64,000 nt of DNA from assembly GCA_033807775.1 (NCBI GenBank), contig CM066321.1:235096350-235160349 (forward strand), in the 5' to 3' direction. How positions within the stretch are numbered: the stretch's first letter is position 1; every line of letters begins with the position of its first letter. This DNA is from Saussurea involucrata (taxonomy: Eukaryota; Streptophyta; Magnoliopsida; Asterales; Asteraceae). Made by a program: the position numbers and the translations under genes. The notes below the pieces were generated by a model. The model was not told where the DNA came from, did not search any database, and worked only from the letters and a program-made list of their open reading frames with translations. Below are positions 12,464 to 25,015 of this stretch, one piece after another.

Positions 12464-12604
12464 TTGTACCGAGTCCAAACCTGGCCAATTTCTCGAGGGA
12501 TCCAATTAGCATTACGCGTCCCACCTTCCAATGCAACACCTTGTCCTTCTAATAAATCTAAATGGACCATTTACAATTTGAATTAGGATTTTCGGGGTGT
12601 TACA

Positions 12605-12950
12605 TTACGTACCTGGTGGCGTTTAATGTCGGTTAGTTGAGAATCACTTCTGACGTAAGGTCCGACTGTCCCGAAGTCGTGACATATTCATGCCTACAAT
12701 CAGTAGCTTCGAAACTGGAATTCGTATGGAGTACATCATTCTGCCCCCCTATGGCGATTTTAAGACGACAGCAAGACCTGCCTCTTTGGCGTATAGAAAA
12801 CTGTCGACATGGACTAGCCGGGTCGTGTCGCTTATAGTCCCCACAATACAGGTCTCGATCCGTGCTTCTTTTTCTAGTTCAGGAATGAAGTCAGCACCGG
12901 AATCAGTTAGGACCTGCGGCGCAACTTCCGTGTGAGGCTTGTGTAATTGC
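12605..12950 (-). pseudogene. pol: G1 RNase H remnant
   Basis: Minus strand shows the connection ADFIPELEKEA and an RNase H start (HVDSFLYAKEAGLAVVLKSP, then a stop and YSIRI), matching the usual gypsy order of RT tether then RNase H. It ends at the D2 insertion. Immediately upstream (12950) the sequence switches to the end of the protease region, so the reverse transcriptase has been deleted from G1. Confidence 0.65.
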
Positions 12951-13519
12951 TAGATGTCCTTTTTCTAAGGCTTCAACGTCGCCTTGTAGCAATCACGAGC
13001 GGTCTTCTGTTCACTTTTGATTTCTTGTACTCCTCATGGCGTCGGGAATTTGATCGTCTGGTGATAGGTCGAGGGGACCGCTTTCATGTCGTGTATCCAT
13101 GGTTGACCAAGTATAACATTGTAGGCTGACGAATAGTCAATAACATTAAACTTTGTTTGCTTGTTGACCCCTTTGCCATACACTGGGAGGGTGATCTCTC
13201 CCAGAGTGTTGGTAGAGTCGCCATTAAATCCTATCAGAGTCGTCGATCGACGGGTGATCTCTGATTTATCAATTCCCATAGCTTTGATCGTGCTTAGGAA
13301 AATGATATTTGCCGAACTGCCTCCGCAGACCAATACTCTTTTGGTCGAGCAGTCGCCAATAGTGAGCTGGATAATCAAGTCGTCGTGATGTTTCTGCCAA
13401 CTGTCCTGGAGATCGTCCTGATCGAACGTTATTGGCATCGCCTCCAGTTCCAATTCTTGTTTCGGTCGGGACGACCGAGGAATGGGGTATTCTCCCGATA
13501 ATTGACTGGCGTGCCGCTT
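12951..13519 (-). pseudogene. pol: G1 retropepsin-like protease
   Basis: Continuation of the gag frame across D1. The aspartic protease core is recognised from VLVCGGSSANIIFLSTIKAM, GEITLPVYG and YNVILGQPWIHDM. The catalytic Asp, expected in the VLVDxGSSA motif, is a Cys here (codon TGC), so the enzyme would be inactive. The frame is open from about 13453 to 13034 and then shifts or stops before the deletion junction near 12950. Confidence 0.82.
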
Positions 13520-16142
13520 TGTAACACCCCGAAAATTGGAGAAACAAAATCGGAGTCACGGACGTCCGCGGATGCTCATGTCGGACATCCGCGAGGTACG
13601 GAAGTCCGCGGGTCATCTGCGGAAGCAACAGAGACATTGAGGGTTCGGTTCAGCTGGAGCCGGACGTCCACGAGTGACCATGCGGACGTACGCAACGTGT
13701 CTGAGACATTTTATTGTTTCTTCTTAAGACCTTTCCCTCTCTCCTTCCTCTCACTTTTCCCCAATTTCATTTCTCAACTCACTTTCTCTAAAAACCGGTT
13801 TCTCTCCCTAGAAACCCTAAACCTCCCCTCTCCTCTTCATATTCTTCCCAAAATCAACACCATCACCATTGTTAGAAACCTTAAACCTTTCAAGGAAACC
13901 TTCCACTTCATCTTCTTCATCAAGATTCTAGGGTTTTCACCCAACCCTTTCCACTCCATTGGAAAATTAGGAGTTTGTGGTTCATCTTGGTGGTTCTAGA
14001 GATACTTTGGTTGGTGGATTCAAGTATGGTTAAGGTAATCTTCTCTCCTTTTCATTTTTGAAGTTAGGGTTTTGTTTTAAGTGGGTATTTGGTATATTAT
14101 GGTTGGAGGATGATTCCTTATGGTTAGATCTAAATAGTTGTTGGTTGGAACTTATGGATCTAGGTTTTGGAGGTTTTGGCTTGAAGATGCAAACTTCTTC
14201 AAAGGAGCTTACGTTGGAGAAATTCTAGGTTTAGCTTAAATCTAGCAAGGTGAGTTCAAGTTGCTTTGTGAAAACTTTGTACATGCCAAAAATGTTATTT
14301 TCCAAATGATTGTGTGTTTTACTTGAAAATATCAATTGTTGAGTTATTTGATGAGTTTAAACTCTTTTGAAGTATTTATCTTCATAATGTTGTAAAACAC
14401 CCATATTTGGGGATTTTTGGATATTTGATATGTAGAAATCATAATTATATATTTAAAGGATTTATTGCTCAAAATGAAGTTATTTGATGGTTTAATCATA
14501 ATAGTGTAAATGATTTTATAAACCATTTGGGAGAATGCACGTTTTAGTGTCAAAAGCCATTTTGAGAAATTATAAGGGTAAGAGTCCTTTTGGGAAAAAT
14601 CTTTTGTTTAACCGTGTTGAGTTTTGGGTTAATAATGATCTTGTGGTACTTGTTTACCCGATTGATGTTTAAATGCATTTTTATGCTATTTGATGACCGT
14701 TATATACGGGTCTAATGAGTTTGTGCATTTTGCTCGGTTTTGACTTTGAGATAGTCTTGGGGACATTTGTCCTATTTTAATGGCTCGATGTAGAGTCTTA
14801 TTTATGGTTTGCTCTTATTGCACCATATCGCATTTATTGTGCATTATTATTATTTGAATGCACAAGTGCGTTAGTAATTCCAGGATGGGCTTATTATTAT
14901 AGACTGTGTTGCATTGGATCCATAGGCACGTGAGTCAGTCTTTATTTGATGGTCTACTGGGTGTTGCGGAACTTGACCGAACCCCATGTTTGATGACCTT
15001 TACTTTTAAGGGTACGATTGGAGGGCTGAGTCATGGTTGAGCATGTTGGGCGAATATGACCTTCGCCAAGTTGGGGCAATGCCGTGGTTGTATCCCCCTT
15101 GGGCCGAGCCTTTGGCGGTATTCTTGATGATACTTCACTAATGTCACCTGTCTCTTGGTCGTAACTTGAAAGGCGTCGTATGGGACACTTGGGCTTTTAT
15201 GCAGTGAAGTGTCGTACGATTAACATTGTTAGAGTGGCGTACTTTTGTGTTCATCCACTCTCAATGGATACGGGTCTCCCCCGTCGTTGGCCAACCTATT
15301 TGGGATTGTATATTGTTCCGGTTTTATTATTGTTGGTCTTATACGTTTGACTGCTAGTTGATGACTTTAATATTGGATCCCCCTCCATGTATATTAGAGT
15401 TTAAATGAAGCAGGTCATTTCCATATTTATGGTATTTGGACTTCATTACATTCTACGTTTGCGTGAGTTTTGCTTCGTATTATGTTTTCAATGAAGTGTT
15501 ATAATTAAATGGATGATTTTCCATAATCTATGGGTTGAGTATTTATTGTCAACCGTGTTTGAAGGTTTTGCCTAACATAGAATTATTCACGTATTTGAGT
15601 GAGTTGGGATTGGTATTCATTTTGGGAAAAATGCTTTATACCTTTTGGGAACTTTTCTCAGCGATTTTGGGTGCGTTGAAATATGAGTCGTTTATATCCT
15701 TTTGTAAACATTTTTGGAAATCATAATCTATATTGCAAACTTTCATTTAAAGAATTATTTAATTCATGCTATAAACTCTTGAACTCACTAGGCGTTAGCC
15801 TAACCCTTTTTATTTGTCGGCATGTGCAACAGGTCTCAGGTTGGGAGTAGTTCTAGTGACACGTGTGAAAGGTCGTGTGCTAGTGAAGTGCTTGAGAGGT
15901 GAATAGCTTAAGTGAAGTTTTCCGCATTCATCCTTGGGATTAGCAACTTGTACTTGGGTTAAGTTTTACCCGAGATAGTTTTAGTCTTTGTAATGAGACT
16001 TGTGTTATACATTGTTTAAGGTTAACCATAGTTGGTAATTTGAGGTATTTCACCAATTGAATTATAGGAAATAATCCTATTGTTTCGGATGTAATATCGA
16101 AATTTTTAATTAGTTGCTCTTTCCCAATTCGAGGGTGTAACA
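13520..16142 (+). repeat. D1 5' LTR
   Basis: 2623 bp, almost identical to 19829-22456. GC-rich GGACGTCCGCG palindromes at 13560-13700, then a pyrimidine-rich stretch and an AT-rich body. The block TGGATCCATAGGCAC is at 14915-14929 and the hairpin at 15789-15802. Confidence 0.95.
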
Positions 16143-16145
16143 AGT

Positions 16146-16157
16146 TGGTATCAGAGC
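16146..16157 (+). other. D1 primer binding site (tRNA-iMet)
   Basis: TGGTATCAGAGC, three bases after the 5' LTR. Confidence 0.93.
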
Positions 16158-19100
16158 ATAAGTTTGAGAGAATTAGGTGTTGATTTTGGATACCTAGACT
16201 CAAACTAGCGTTCTTTTAAGTAAATGAGAGTGAAATTCACCATTAGGCACTTTAAGATAGGATGTTTCGAGGTCAATGGATGTTGTTAGAAACGAGAATC
16301 ACGTCTAGAGTAGCAAGGATAATCATGTACGACGCATACTTGGTGACACCTGGCCAGTGTCATGGTGAACCTACTAGTACATGTGCATACTTGAATTGCT
16401 TTAATATCATGATCGTTGGGGTAGTGAAGAAGGTTCTAAGCTAGTAGTCGTTGGAATAGATGGACGATTCTAGCATTAGTCACTTAGAGTGACAATAAGC
16501 ATGATATTTGCTTTAAGTAGACCGTTTCGGGTCGAGACTGATGGTTGGATTAGAACCATAGAATTATTGAACCGATTTTGATTCGAGGAAAAAATGTAAG
16601 GTTAATTGATGTAATTCCCAACTTTACCTTAAGAGGTTTGAACATCCGGATGACAATAGTGGACCGGAGGAATTTGGAGGAGTATGGGTTGAGACGTTGA
16701 GTGCCGACTAGGTCATGCATAAAGTTTATTATGAAAATAAATTGCATCAACTATTTCTTGTGTTTCAAATCCTTATATGGATTGTGTTACAAATTTTGGG
16801 AAATGTTTGGCACACACACCATATTTCAAATCTTGGTTTTTGATCGTGCATGAAACCATTTTATTGCGGGAGTTGCAAACTCTGTCAGAACTTGTTTCAT
16901 TTTGTTATTGTCCAACGTTTCTTTCGGGTACAGTGATATCCGTATTTTTATGATGTTTAAGATGTTGGGCAAGTAACTTCGGCTTATAACTTTAACATTG
17001 GATCTCCTCCACATATGTTAAAGTTTGGACATAAAGTTATCTTCCATGATGTCAATATAAAGCTATTTTGGAGAATTTGTTTAATGTGAGTTTGTTAAAC
17101 AATGTTGTTTATATAGAATTACAACAAGAAGGGGATTTTTGGGAATTTGGCGTTTAAGTCACGGTTTTGCTTATTACAATTTGACTTTTGGAAGCATAAT
17201 TTTTGGTGCCGTTTTATTGACTTGAGGTCATTGAGCTCATTAAATTTCGTGGAGTTTTGTTTTATGACGTGTTGAGTTGTGTGAGTGTAATTTCACAATG
17301 TGCATACTCCATTTATTTATGTAAAAATTTATGAGTTATGTTGGGCATTTTATCCCACTCGAGCTATGTTGAGAAATGTTAATTTTATGCCATAAGGCGA
17401 CCAAAAAGGGATGAGTTTGGAACTTTAGTGTCGCGTAACTTTTCTTTCAAGAATTTGTGTTAACAAGTATTTCGTTGCAAATAGTTCAGTGTACGGATTG
17501 ATTTATACGTGACTTAAGTGATGCATGAAAGAACACTTTGGTGGTATTTCATAATAATTTGTTTGGTGCGCCTTCGGTCAGTTGATTGTTTTATCACCAT
17601 TTTACATAAATACATTATATCGACTAGGGGTATGCATAGCTTGGTAGCCATTGTTTCTCAACACTTTGATAAACGAATCGTGGGTGAAAATATTTTATTA
17701 ACTCATTGTATAAAGGATGGCCATCTGGTCAAAGTGTGTTTTAGTGTTGGGTAGATCATGATGCATTACATTTTGAAAACATAATGTGTGAGTCGTCGAC
17801 ATTTGGTCAATTTTGGTTCGAGGAACATTTTTGGAAATTATAAGCCTTTTTGGCTTTGGAGAAAATGTGTATTTTGGGTATTGTTAGCAAATAAACTTTT
17901 AAACGTTGACGTTTTAACGTTTTATATTACGAGTGTGAAAGTGTTGATGTAAATGCTCCGTGATGAGGATTTTGGGAAAAATTATTACTCGCCTAACCTA
18001 GGGTGCGTGGAGTTACTTATGTTTTGAACATTGATGCGCCCTGTTGGTACAATTGGAAATTTGAAGTTGGTTTGAACTTTTTGGTGACAACCATTTACTA
18101 GTATTTATTTCTCCTAAGTTTTGGTAAGGCACATTGATGCGTACGAGTCTTGTCAGAATTGTTTTACTCATGTGTCATTATACGACCAGATGAGATTTTT
18201 TTTTTGGAAATTGATTTAAAGGATTTTACCTTTCGAAATTCGTCGTGAACTATTTAATGCATGTTATTTCGTTTCAAGAAAACTACTAGGAAAGTGTTAC
18301 GAGCTTGCATGCCTACCCCAATTTGAAGTTCCCTTAAGATGTTTTAGTCGATATTTTCAAATGATGGAAACGTATTGGTTTTGTCTTTAAATATGGAACT
18401 TGCACAAGTCATTTTGTGTTTTGACTAAGGTGTAATTATGAATCGTTTCATCGTTTTTGTATAATAAACTGACGCGCGCAAATTTTGTTGGTAAGCCTTG
18501 TTCCATGCCATTTTATGGTTAGAAAGGAATTTTAGAGTCAAAAGCCGTGTGAACTTCTTTTGAAGTACGTGCGAAACGTTTTGTTGCACACCGATTAAAG
18601 TGGGCAGTTACTTTACGTGCATGTCATGAATCAATCCATACTAGAACCGTGGCGGTTCATTTTAAAGAAGTTGTTATTACGCTTTTGCGTTTTGTTGATA
18701 ATCTGAACTGCAATGGAATAATTTTCAATATGATTTTCATATGTGGGACGAGCGTGTCCATTTTTGCGTAACTACCGAACTGATAATAGTAGTTTTTATG
18801 CGTACGATTAATTTGATATGAAAATCTTTGTGTTGAAAGTTTATGTGAAAGGTTTTGTTGATTGGCATATTTGTTAAACAATTCACTTGAAAACCTTGAA
18901 CTCGTTAGGACCTTGGAAAGACTAAGTAACCCCGGTTAAGGGTAAGTTGTATAGAACCTTGACTATGAAAAGTTGGGCGTTAGGCACGTGATGTGAGTAT
19001 AGGCCGGATGATATCGGTAGAAAAGTCGATGTGCATGTGGTAATTGGAGGGCTAGACTTGCGATAAGTATTTTGTGGTTGGTATAACCGTTTTGTCGGCA

Positions 19101-19814
19101 ACCCTGTTTTGGGTCTTGGACAATTTTCGCATGAAAGACCCTTTAGACACCGTATTGTTAACCCTAGTTGGTGGAAATGTCTGGTAAGCGAAACTCGTGT
19201 GTGGAGTTCGGTTAGGATTCAAGCTTAGGCATGATTAGGTGTCAACCTTTTTGGATGCAAGGTCGGAAACTGTTAGCGTATTCGGAGGGTGTAGTCCGAT
19301 TTTAAATGAAAAAATGGTAACGGTTGTAGTAACCTTAAGATGCTTAATTGCGATGAGTGGTTTTTGGTGGAATAACCTTCGTGTGTGGTTAAACATCCTG
19401 TCGGTTTGATGATTAATGTTGGGATGGATTTGTGGAGTCTATCAGAACTCATTGGAATTAATCAACAGTTAACGATAGGGACAATTGAAATTAGAGATTC
19501 GGTTGGTCTCAGTATTAATTAGGCCTTGAATTGACTTAGAGTCTGGACCACGATCGGGAAGTATGGAACATTCTAAGGTTGGGAGACAACCGAAGTCGTC
19601 TGGTTGGGAGCTCCCCAATGGTTGGAGCGTTTATCCGGACATAAGTGCAATGTGCCTAGGAGGACATTATGGGTTAGAGTCTTGCTTGAGGTTTGTCATA
19701 GCAGTCTGTGTGGGAGAAATTTAGATTCCGGTTAGGAACTGATAAATTATGGTCGGCGTGAGTCGGTTAGCCTTGGGTTGTAAAGGATGTAAATTTCGAG
19801 GACGAAATCATTCT
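16158..19814 (+). other. D1 internal region, no coding sequence
   Basis: 3.7 kb with no frame over about 80 codons and no gag, protease, RT or integrase motif in any frame. Parts are conserved with D2 in inverse orientation, so the sequence belongs to a family and is not random filler. The last 60 bp keep the chromovirus-like TTTCGAGGACGAAAT end. Confidence 0.8.
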
Positions 19815-19828
19815 AAGGTTGGGAGGAT
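19815..19828 (+). other. D1 polypurine tract
   Basis: AAGGTTGGGAGGAT directly before the 3' LTR, with orientation matching the primer site. Confidence 0.8.
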
Positions 19829-22456
19829 TGTAACACCCCGAAAATTGGAGAAACAAAATCGGAGTCACGAACGTCCACGGAGGCTCATGCCGGACGTCCG
19901 CGAGGTGCGGAAGTCCGCGGGTCATCCGCGGAAGCAACAGAGAAATTGAGGGTTCGGTTCAGCTGGAGCCGGACGTCTGCGAGTGACCATGCGGACGTCC
20001 GCGATGTGTCTAAGACATTTTATTGTTTCTTCTTAAGATCTTTCCCTCTCTCCTTCCTCTCACTTTTCCCCAATTTCATTTCTCAACTCTCTCTCTCTCT
20101 CTAAAAACCAGTTTCTCTCCCTAGAAACCCTAAACCTCCCCTCTCCTCTTCATCTTCTTCCCCAAATCAACACCATCACCATTGTTGGAAACCTTAAACC
20201 TTTCAAGGAAACCTTCCACTTCATCTTCTTCATCAAGATTCTAGGGTTTTCACCCAACCCTTTCCACTCCATTGGAAAATTAGGAGTTTGTGGTTCATCT
20301 TGGTGGTTCTAGAGATACTTTGGTTGGTGGATTCAAGTATGGTTAAGGTAACCTTCTCTCCTCTTTATTTTTGAAGTTAGGGTTTTGTTTTAAGTGGGTA
20401 TTTGGTATATTATGGTTGGAGGATGATTCCTTATGGTTAGATCTAAATAGTTGTTGGTTGGAACTTATGGATCTAGGTTTTGGAGGTTTTGGCTTGAAGA
20501 TGCAAACTTCTTCAAAGGAGCTTACGTTGGAGAAATTCTAGATTTAGCTTAAATCTAGCAAGGTGAGTTCAAGTTGCTTTGTGAAAACTTTGTACATGCC
20601 AAAAATGTTATTTTCCAAATGATTGTGTGTTTTACTTGAAAATATCAATTGTTGAGTTATTTGATGAGTTTAAACTCTTTTGAAGTATTTATCTTCATAA
20701 TGTTGTAAAACACCCATATTTAGGGATTTTTGGATATTTGATATGTAGAAATCATAATTATATCTTTAAAGGATTTATTGCTCAAAATGAAGTTATTGGA
20801 TGGTTTAATCATAATAGTGTAAATGATTTTATAAACCATTTAGGAGAATGCACGTTTTAGTGTCAAAAGCCATTTTGAGAAATCATAAGGGTAAGAGTCC
20901 TTTTGGGAAAACTCTTTTGTTTAGCCGTGTTGAGTTTTGGGTTAATAATGATCTTGTGGTACTTGTTTACCCGATTGATGTTTAAATGCATTTTTATGCT
21001 ATTTGATGACCGTTATATATGGGTCTAATGAGTTTGAGCATTTTGCTCGGTTTTGACTTTGAGATAGTCTTGGGGACATTTGTTCGATTTTAATGGCTCG
21101 ATGTAGAGTCTTATTTATGGTTTGCTCTTATTGCACCATATCGCATTTATTGGGCATTATTATTTTTTGAATGCCCGGGTGCGTTAGTCATTCCAGGATG
21201 GGCTTAATATTATAGACTGTGTTGCATTGGATCCATAGGCACGTGAGTCAGTCTTTATTTGATGGTCTACTAGGTGTTGCGGAACTTGACCGAACCCCAT
21301 GTTTGATGACCTTTACTTTCAAGGGTACGATAGGAGGGCTGAGTCATGGTTGAGCATGTTGGGCCAATATGACCTTCGCCAAGTTGGGGCAATGCCGTGG
21401 TTGTATCCCCCTTGGGCCGAGCCTTTAGCGGTATTCTTGATGATACTTCGCTAAGGTCACATGTCTCTTGGTCGTAACTTGAAAGGCGTCGTGTGGGACA
21501 CTTGGGCTTTTATGCAGTGAAGTGTCGTACGATTAACATTGTTAGAGTGGCGTACTTTTGTGTTCATCCACTCTCAATGGATACGGGTCTCCCCCGTCGT
21601 TGGCCAACCTATTTGGGATTGTATATTGTTCCGGTTTTATTATTGTTGGTCTTATACGTTTGACTGCTAGTTGATGACTTTAATATTGGATCCCCCTCCA
21701 TGTATATTAGAGTTTAAATGAAGCAGGTCATTTCCATATTTATGGTATTTGGACTTCATTACATTCTACGTTTGCGTGAGTTTTGCTTCGTATTATGTTT
21801 TCAATGAAGTGTTATAATTAAATGGATGATTTTCCATAATCTATGGGTTGAGTATTTATTGTCAACCGTGTTTGAAGGTTTTGCCTAACATAGAATTATT
21901 CACGTATTTGAGTGAGTTGGGATTGGTATTCATTTTGGGAAAAATGCTTTATACCTTTTGGGAACTTTTCTCATAGATTTTGGGTGCGTTGAAAAATAAG
22001 TCGTTTATATCCTTTTGTAAACTTATTTGGAAATCATAATCTATATTGCAAAAATTTCATTTAAAGAATTATTTAATTCATGCTATAAACTCTTGAACTC
22101 ACTAGGCGTTAGCCTAACCCTTTTTATTTGTCGGCATGTGCAACAGGTCTCAGGTTGGGAGTAGTTCTAGTGACACGTGTGAAAGGTCGTGTGCTATTGA
22201 GATGCTTGAGAGGTGAATAGCTTAAGTGAAGTTTTCCGCATTCATCCTTGGGATTAGCAACTTGTACTTGGGTTAAGTTTTACCCGAGATAGTTTTAGTC
22301 TTTGTAATGAGACTTGTGTTATACATTGTTTGAGGTTAACCATAGTTGGTAATTTGAGGTATTTCACCAATTGAATTATAGGAAATAATCCTATTGTTTC
22401 GGATGTAATATCGAAATTTATAATTAGTTGGTCTTTCCCAATTTGAGGGTGTAACA
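19829..22456 (+). repeat. D1 3' LTR
   Basis: 2628 bp partner of 13520-16142. Hairpin at 22103-22116 and TGGATCCATAGGCAC at 21228-21242. Few differences by eye, suggesting a fairly recent insertion. Confidence 0.95.
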
Positions 22457-24071
22457 CGCTTGGCTGCCGAATAGGTTAAACCGCAGACGTCTGATCCACC
22501 CGTCACACAGTTGATGACTTTTTCATGGACGGGTGATTCTGGTCTTACATTATCAACTGGCGTAGATTCTTGATCAATTATTCCTTGGAGATGACCCTTG
22601 GGGATGATCCATGCTACCTCCTTCTGTAAAGTAAGGCAGTTATCTGTCGTATGACCATGGTCGCTATGGAAGTCGCACCATTTGGTCTTATCCTTCTTGT
22701 CATCATCTTTATCACTTTTCTTGGGCATCGAACAGATGACTGAATGTTTTTAAGAGCTTCGACTAATTCTTTTGACGTTCCCTTGAATCCATAAGAGGAG
22801 ATCTTAGGATATTGAGGGCATCTGGGCGTAGAATTGTATTTTTTTATCGAATCGAACGTTCAATATCTTGCGCGCTGGCTCTGTCTTGACGCCCGGTTTG
22901 GACTTGAAATCTGGTTTCTTGATCCCGAGCGACTTTTTGTCGCTAGAATGCTTACGGCGGAAGGCTAGGTCGTCTTCGACCCTCATGTAGGCCAAAGTCC
23001 TAGCTTGGACGTCTTCGAAATTTTCTGGTGGATACTTCGTAAGATCGACGTATAATCCTTTTGGTTGTCGTCTAGACTACGCTTGTAGGCCTTGATGGCA
23101 GTCTTGACGTCACAATTACGAATGCTGATCTTTTCTGCGTTTAAACGATTGAAATAACCACGGATGGATTCTCCGGATTTTTGGATGACGTAGTACAGGG
23201 CGCTGGTCTGCTTCTCCATCTTGCGACTACTGGCGAATTGTTGTGAAAACTAGTGGACCAACTCCGCGAAGTTACTGATGGACTTGGGTTTGAGATTGAT
23301 CAACCAGTGGAGGGCAGGACCTGTAAGAGTTGCGCCAAAGCTTTTGCACATGCACACCTCTTGATACTGATGTGGGATTGATACTGTCCACATCAGCTGT
23401 TTATATTGGGCGATATGCTCAGTTGGATCGGTTATTCCTGAATATTTGGGCGTAAAAGCAGGAATGTTGTACTTCTTCGGAACATCAACACTTGCTATCG
23501 TGTCGATGAAAGGCGACGCCTGGAATCCTGTGAGAGGTTCGACGTCGACAGGGACGGCGACGCCAGGTAATTTCGAAAGTAGTGACAACATCTTTTCGTT
23601 TTGATCTTCCAATTACCTAAGTTGCTGAGCAACAGGGTCGTTAGGATCAGGGATTGTACCTGCCGGGGTAATGACTCCTGAGTTCTGGGCTGTCGTGCCG
23701 ACTGTCGGGTGGGAACCATTTCCGTGCGACAACCCGTTGGCTTCTCCGGTAAAGGGGAAGGTCATCGGGATCTGATGAGGTATGACTCTATTGTACAGTG
23801 GCGGAGGTCTCAGATGCTGCGGAGGATATTGTCCGAAGGGAGGAATGTTGACAAAAGGCCTTGGACTTGCTTGGAATGGTGGCCTTACAAAAGGCGCACC
23901 TATAGGTCGGGGACCGTTCTGAGGTCCAAAGGAGTTACCAATCGCCGGATTCCTCAGGGAGGCGATTTCCGCGGCTGCCTTCTGGTTCTGCTCGTGCAGG
24001 GCTTAAATCTAACTTCGAGCCGCATTCAATTCTGATTGAAGTTGAACCATGCGATCCTGGTAATTTGCCAT
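22457..24071 (-). pseudogene. gag: G1 gag
   Basis: Starts MANYQDRM at 24071, about 95 bp after the 5' LTR. The gag domain contains PKYSGITDPTEHIAQYKQLM and GPALHWLINLKPKSI. A CCHC-like knuckle of the Tat type (CDFHSDHGHTTDNC) is at about 22660. It is broken by stops near 24010 (two close together), TAG at 23247-23249 (where Gln is expected before FSQQF), more near 22800 and a frame change near 23000. The frame runs into the D1 insertion and resumes at 13519. Confidence 0.85.
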
Positions 24072-24147
24072 CTACCTGAAAGCAATGAAAACTTCACAAG
24101 ATCGTTAGAGCGATGTATGCGTTGGCTTGAGATTTTCTCTAGATGGG

Positions 24148-24167
24148 GCCCATGGATGACGCCAAAC
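24148..24167 (-). other. G1 primer binding region
   Basis: In minus sense, directly after the 5' LTR, the sequence reads (GTT)TGGCGTCATCCATGGG. It starts with TGG, complementary to a tRNA CCA end. The exact primer tRNA is not identified from memory. Confidence 0.5.
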
Positions 24168-25015
24168 TGTTAATGCCAAAAATCACCCAAAAGGATAACT
24201 TGAGGTTGATGTGGAATTTAACAACTAAAGAAAGGGATCTCAAGACCAATCAACACAATCTCGATAAAAAGTAAATAAGACGAGATTTGGTGACGCGGAA
24301 AACCGAAACGAGGGAAAAAACCGCGGTCGACTTGTGAAAGTCGACGGTGCACTATGATCGCCAAACAGGGGCGAAAGTCCTTTTGTAACAAGTGTTTTGT
24401 GTACAACAGATTACAATAAAAGAAAAAGTAATCTTAATCGTAAGAAAAAGTCGTGCGTCGTGCGTAAATCGTGCAAAATCAGCTGTTGTCGTGCGGTTCA
24501 AACTGCTGTCATGCGAAACTTGCGTCAGCGATGTGTGTTCGAATGCTCAGATTGTTACAGTTGTATTGCGTAGAAAATGTAGAAATGAGTGCAGATGTGT
24601 CGAATTCAGATGTGTTTCGATGTGTAATGGATTGATCACCGATGTATTTTTCGGATGCAGAGCAGGTCTTTATATAGTTTCCGTTGGCAATAAATGTGTC
24701 TTGATGACTTGTTTTGTAACCGCTGTCGGGTCTTTAATGCCATTAAGAGCTCGTCCGTTACTGGCCGTTGTACCATGAATGCCTGTGGACCTGCATTAAT
24801 GAACAGAAGAAACGGGTGTTGACTGTTAACGGTTAGTGTAATCGTACGACCGTCTTGAGTCTCGGACGTTGGTCGTATGAAACATATGACCATCAGGAAA
24901 GTGTACGACCAAATGCTCGTTTGTAAATAACCTGCAAGACCTTACCTTAATACAAGAGTGGTCTTATGTAAATGTTATTATCGTCGGTCGTAAGGTGTGA
25001 TTTTTTACCCAAACA
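24168..25015 (-). repeat. G1 5' LTR
   Basis: Partner of 1796-2639. It differs by scattered substitutions and small indels (for example a 4-base insertion GTGT near 24535). It ends next to the primer-binding region at its left side and the ATAAG duplication at its right. Confidence 0.93.

Larger units (their letters stand above)
6048..12604 (-). mobile_element. D2: long-LTR non-coding element (Tekay-like), with internal deletion
   Basis: Inserted in G1 with perfect duplication TTACG (6043-6047, 12605-12609). Reading leftward: 5' LTR 12604-9666 (2939 bp), primer site, internal non-coding sequence, truncated 3' LTR (7577-6048). No gag or pol is detectable. LTR ends, hairpin, primer site and internal sequence are homologous to D1 in opposite orientation. 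A deletion fused the middle of the internal region to the middle of the 3' LTR, removing the PPT. Confidence 0.88.
9666..12604 (-). repeat. D2 5' LTR (complete, 2939 bp)
   Basis: Minus-sense start TGTAACACCCCGAAAATCC at 12604 and end GGGTGTTATA at 9666. The left 1.5 kb matches 6048-7577. It holds a hairpin (9973-9986), the block TGGATCCAT at 11033-11045, a 100-bp tandem repeat (10669-10956) and a GC-rich palindrome repeat (12240-12463) near its 5' end. Confidence 0.88.
13520..22456 (+). mobile_element. D1: long-LTR non-coding element (LARD-like, Tekay-like termini)
   Basis: Perfect duplication CGCTT (13515-13519, 22457-22461). LTRs 13520-16142 and 19829-22456, primer site TGGTATCAGAGC, polypurine tract before the right LTR, and a 3.7-kb internal domain without gag or pol. 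Termini TGTAACACC...GGGTGTAACA and the pre-PPT sequence TTTCGAGGACGAAATC resemble Tekay/Del chromoviruses. It would need a partner's proteins to move. It interrupts G1 between gag and protease. Confidence 0.92.
1796..25015 (-). mobile_element. G1: Tat-type Ty3/gypsy retrotransposon, itself hosting D1 and D2
   Basis: Bounded by TG...CA LTRs of 844 and 848 bp and a perfect 5-bp duplication ATAAG (1791-1795, 25016-25020). The polypurine tract is beside the left LTR and the primer site beside the right LTR, so transcription is leftward. Without D1, D2 and their duplicated bases the element is about 7.7 kb. Order in its own sense: LTR, gag, protease, (RT missing), RNase H remnant, integrase remnant, antisense accessory gene, PPT, LTR. 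The antisense ORF between pol and the 3' LTR is a known feature of some Tat/Ogre elements. Confidence 0.9.

Noticed and set aside
17518..17754. Small protein gene in the D1 interior
   Set aside because: Only 78 codons, no domain, and the corresponding D2 region is not open.
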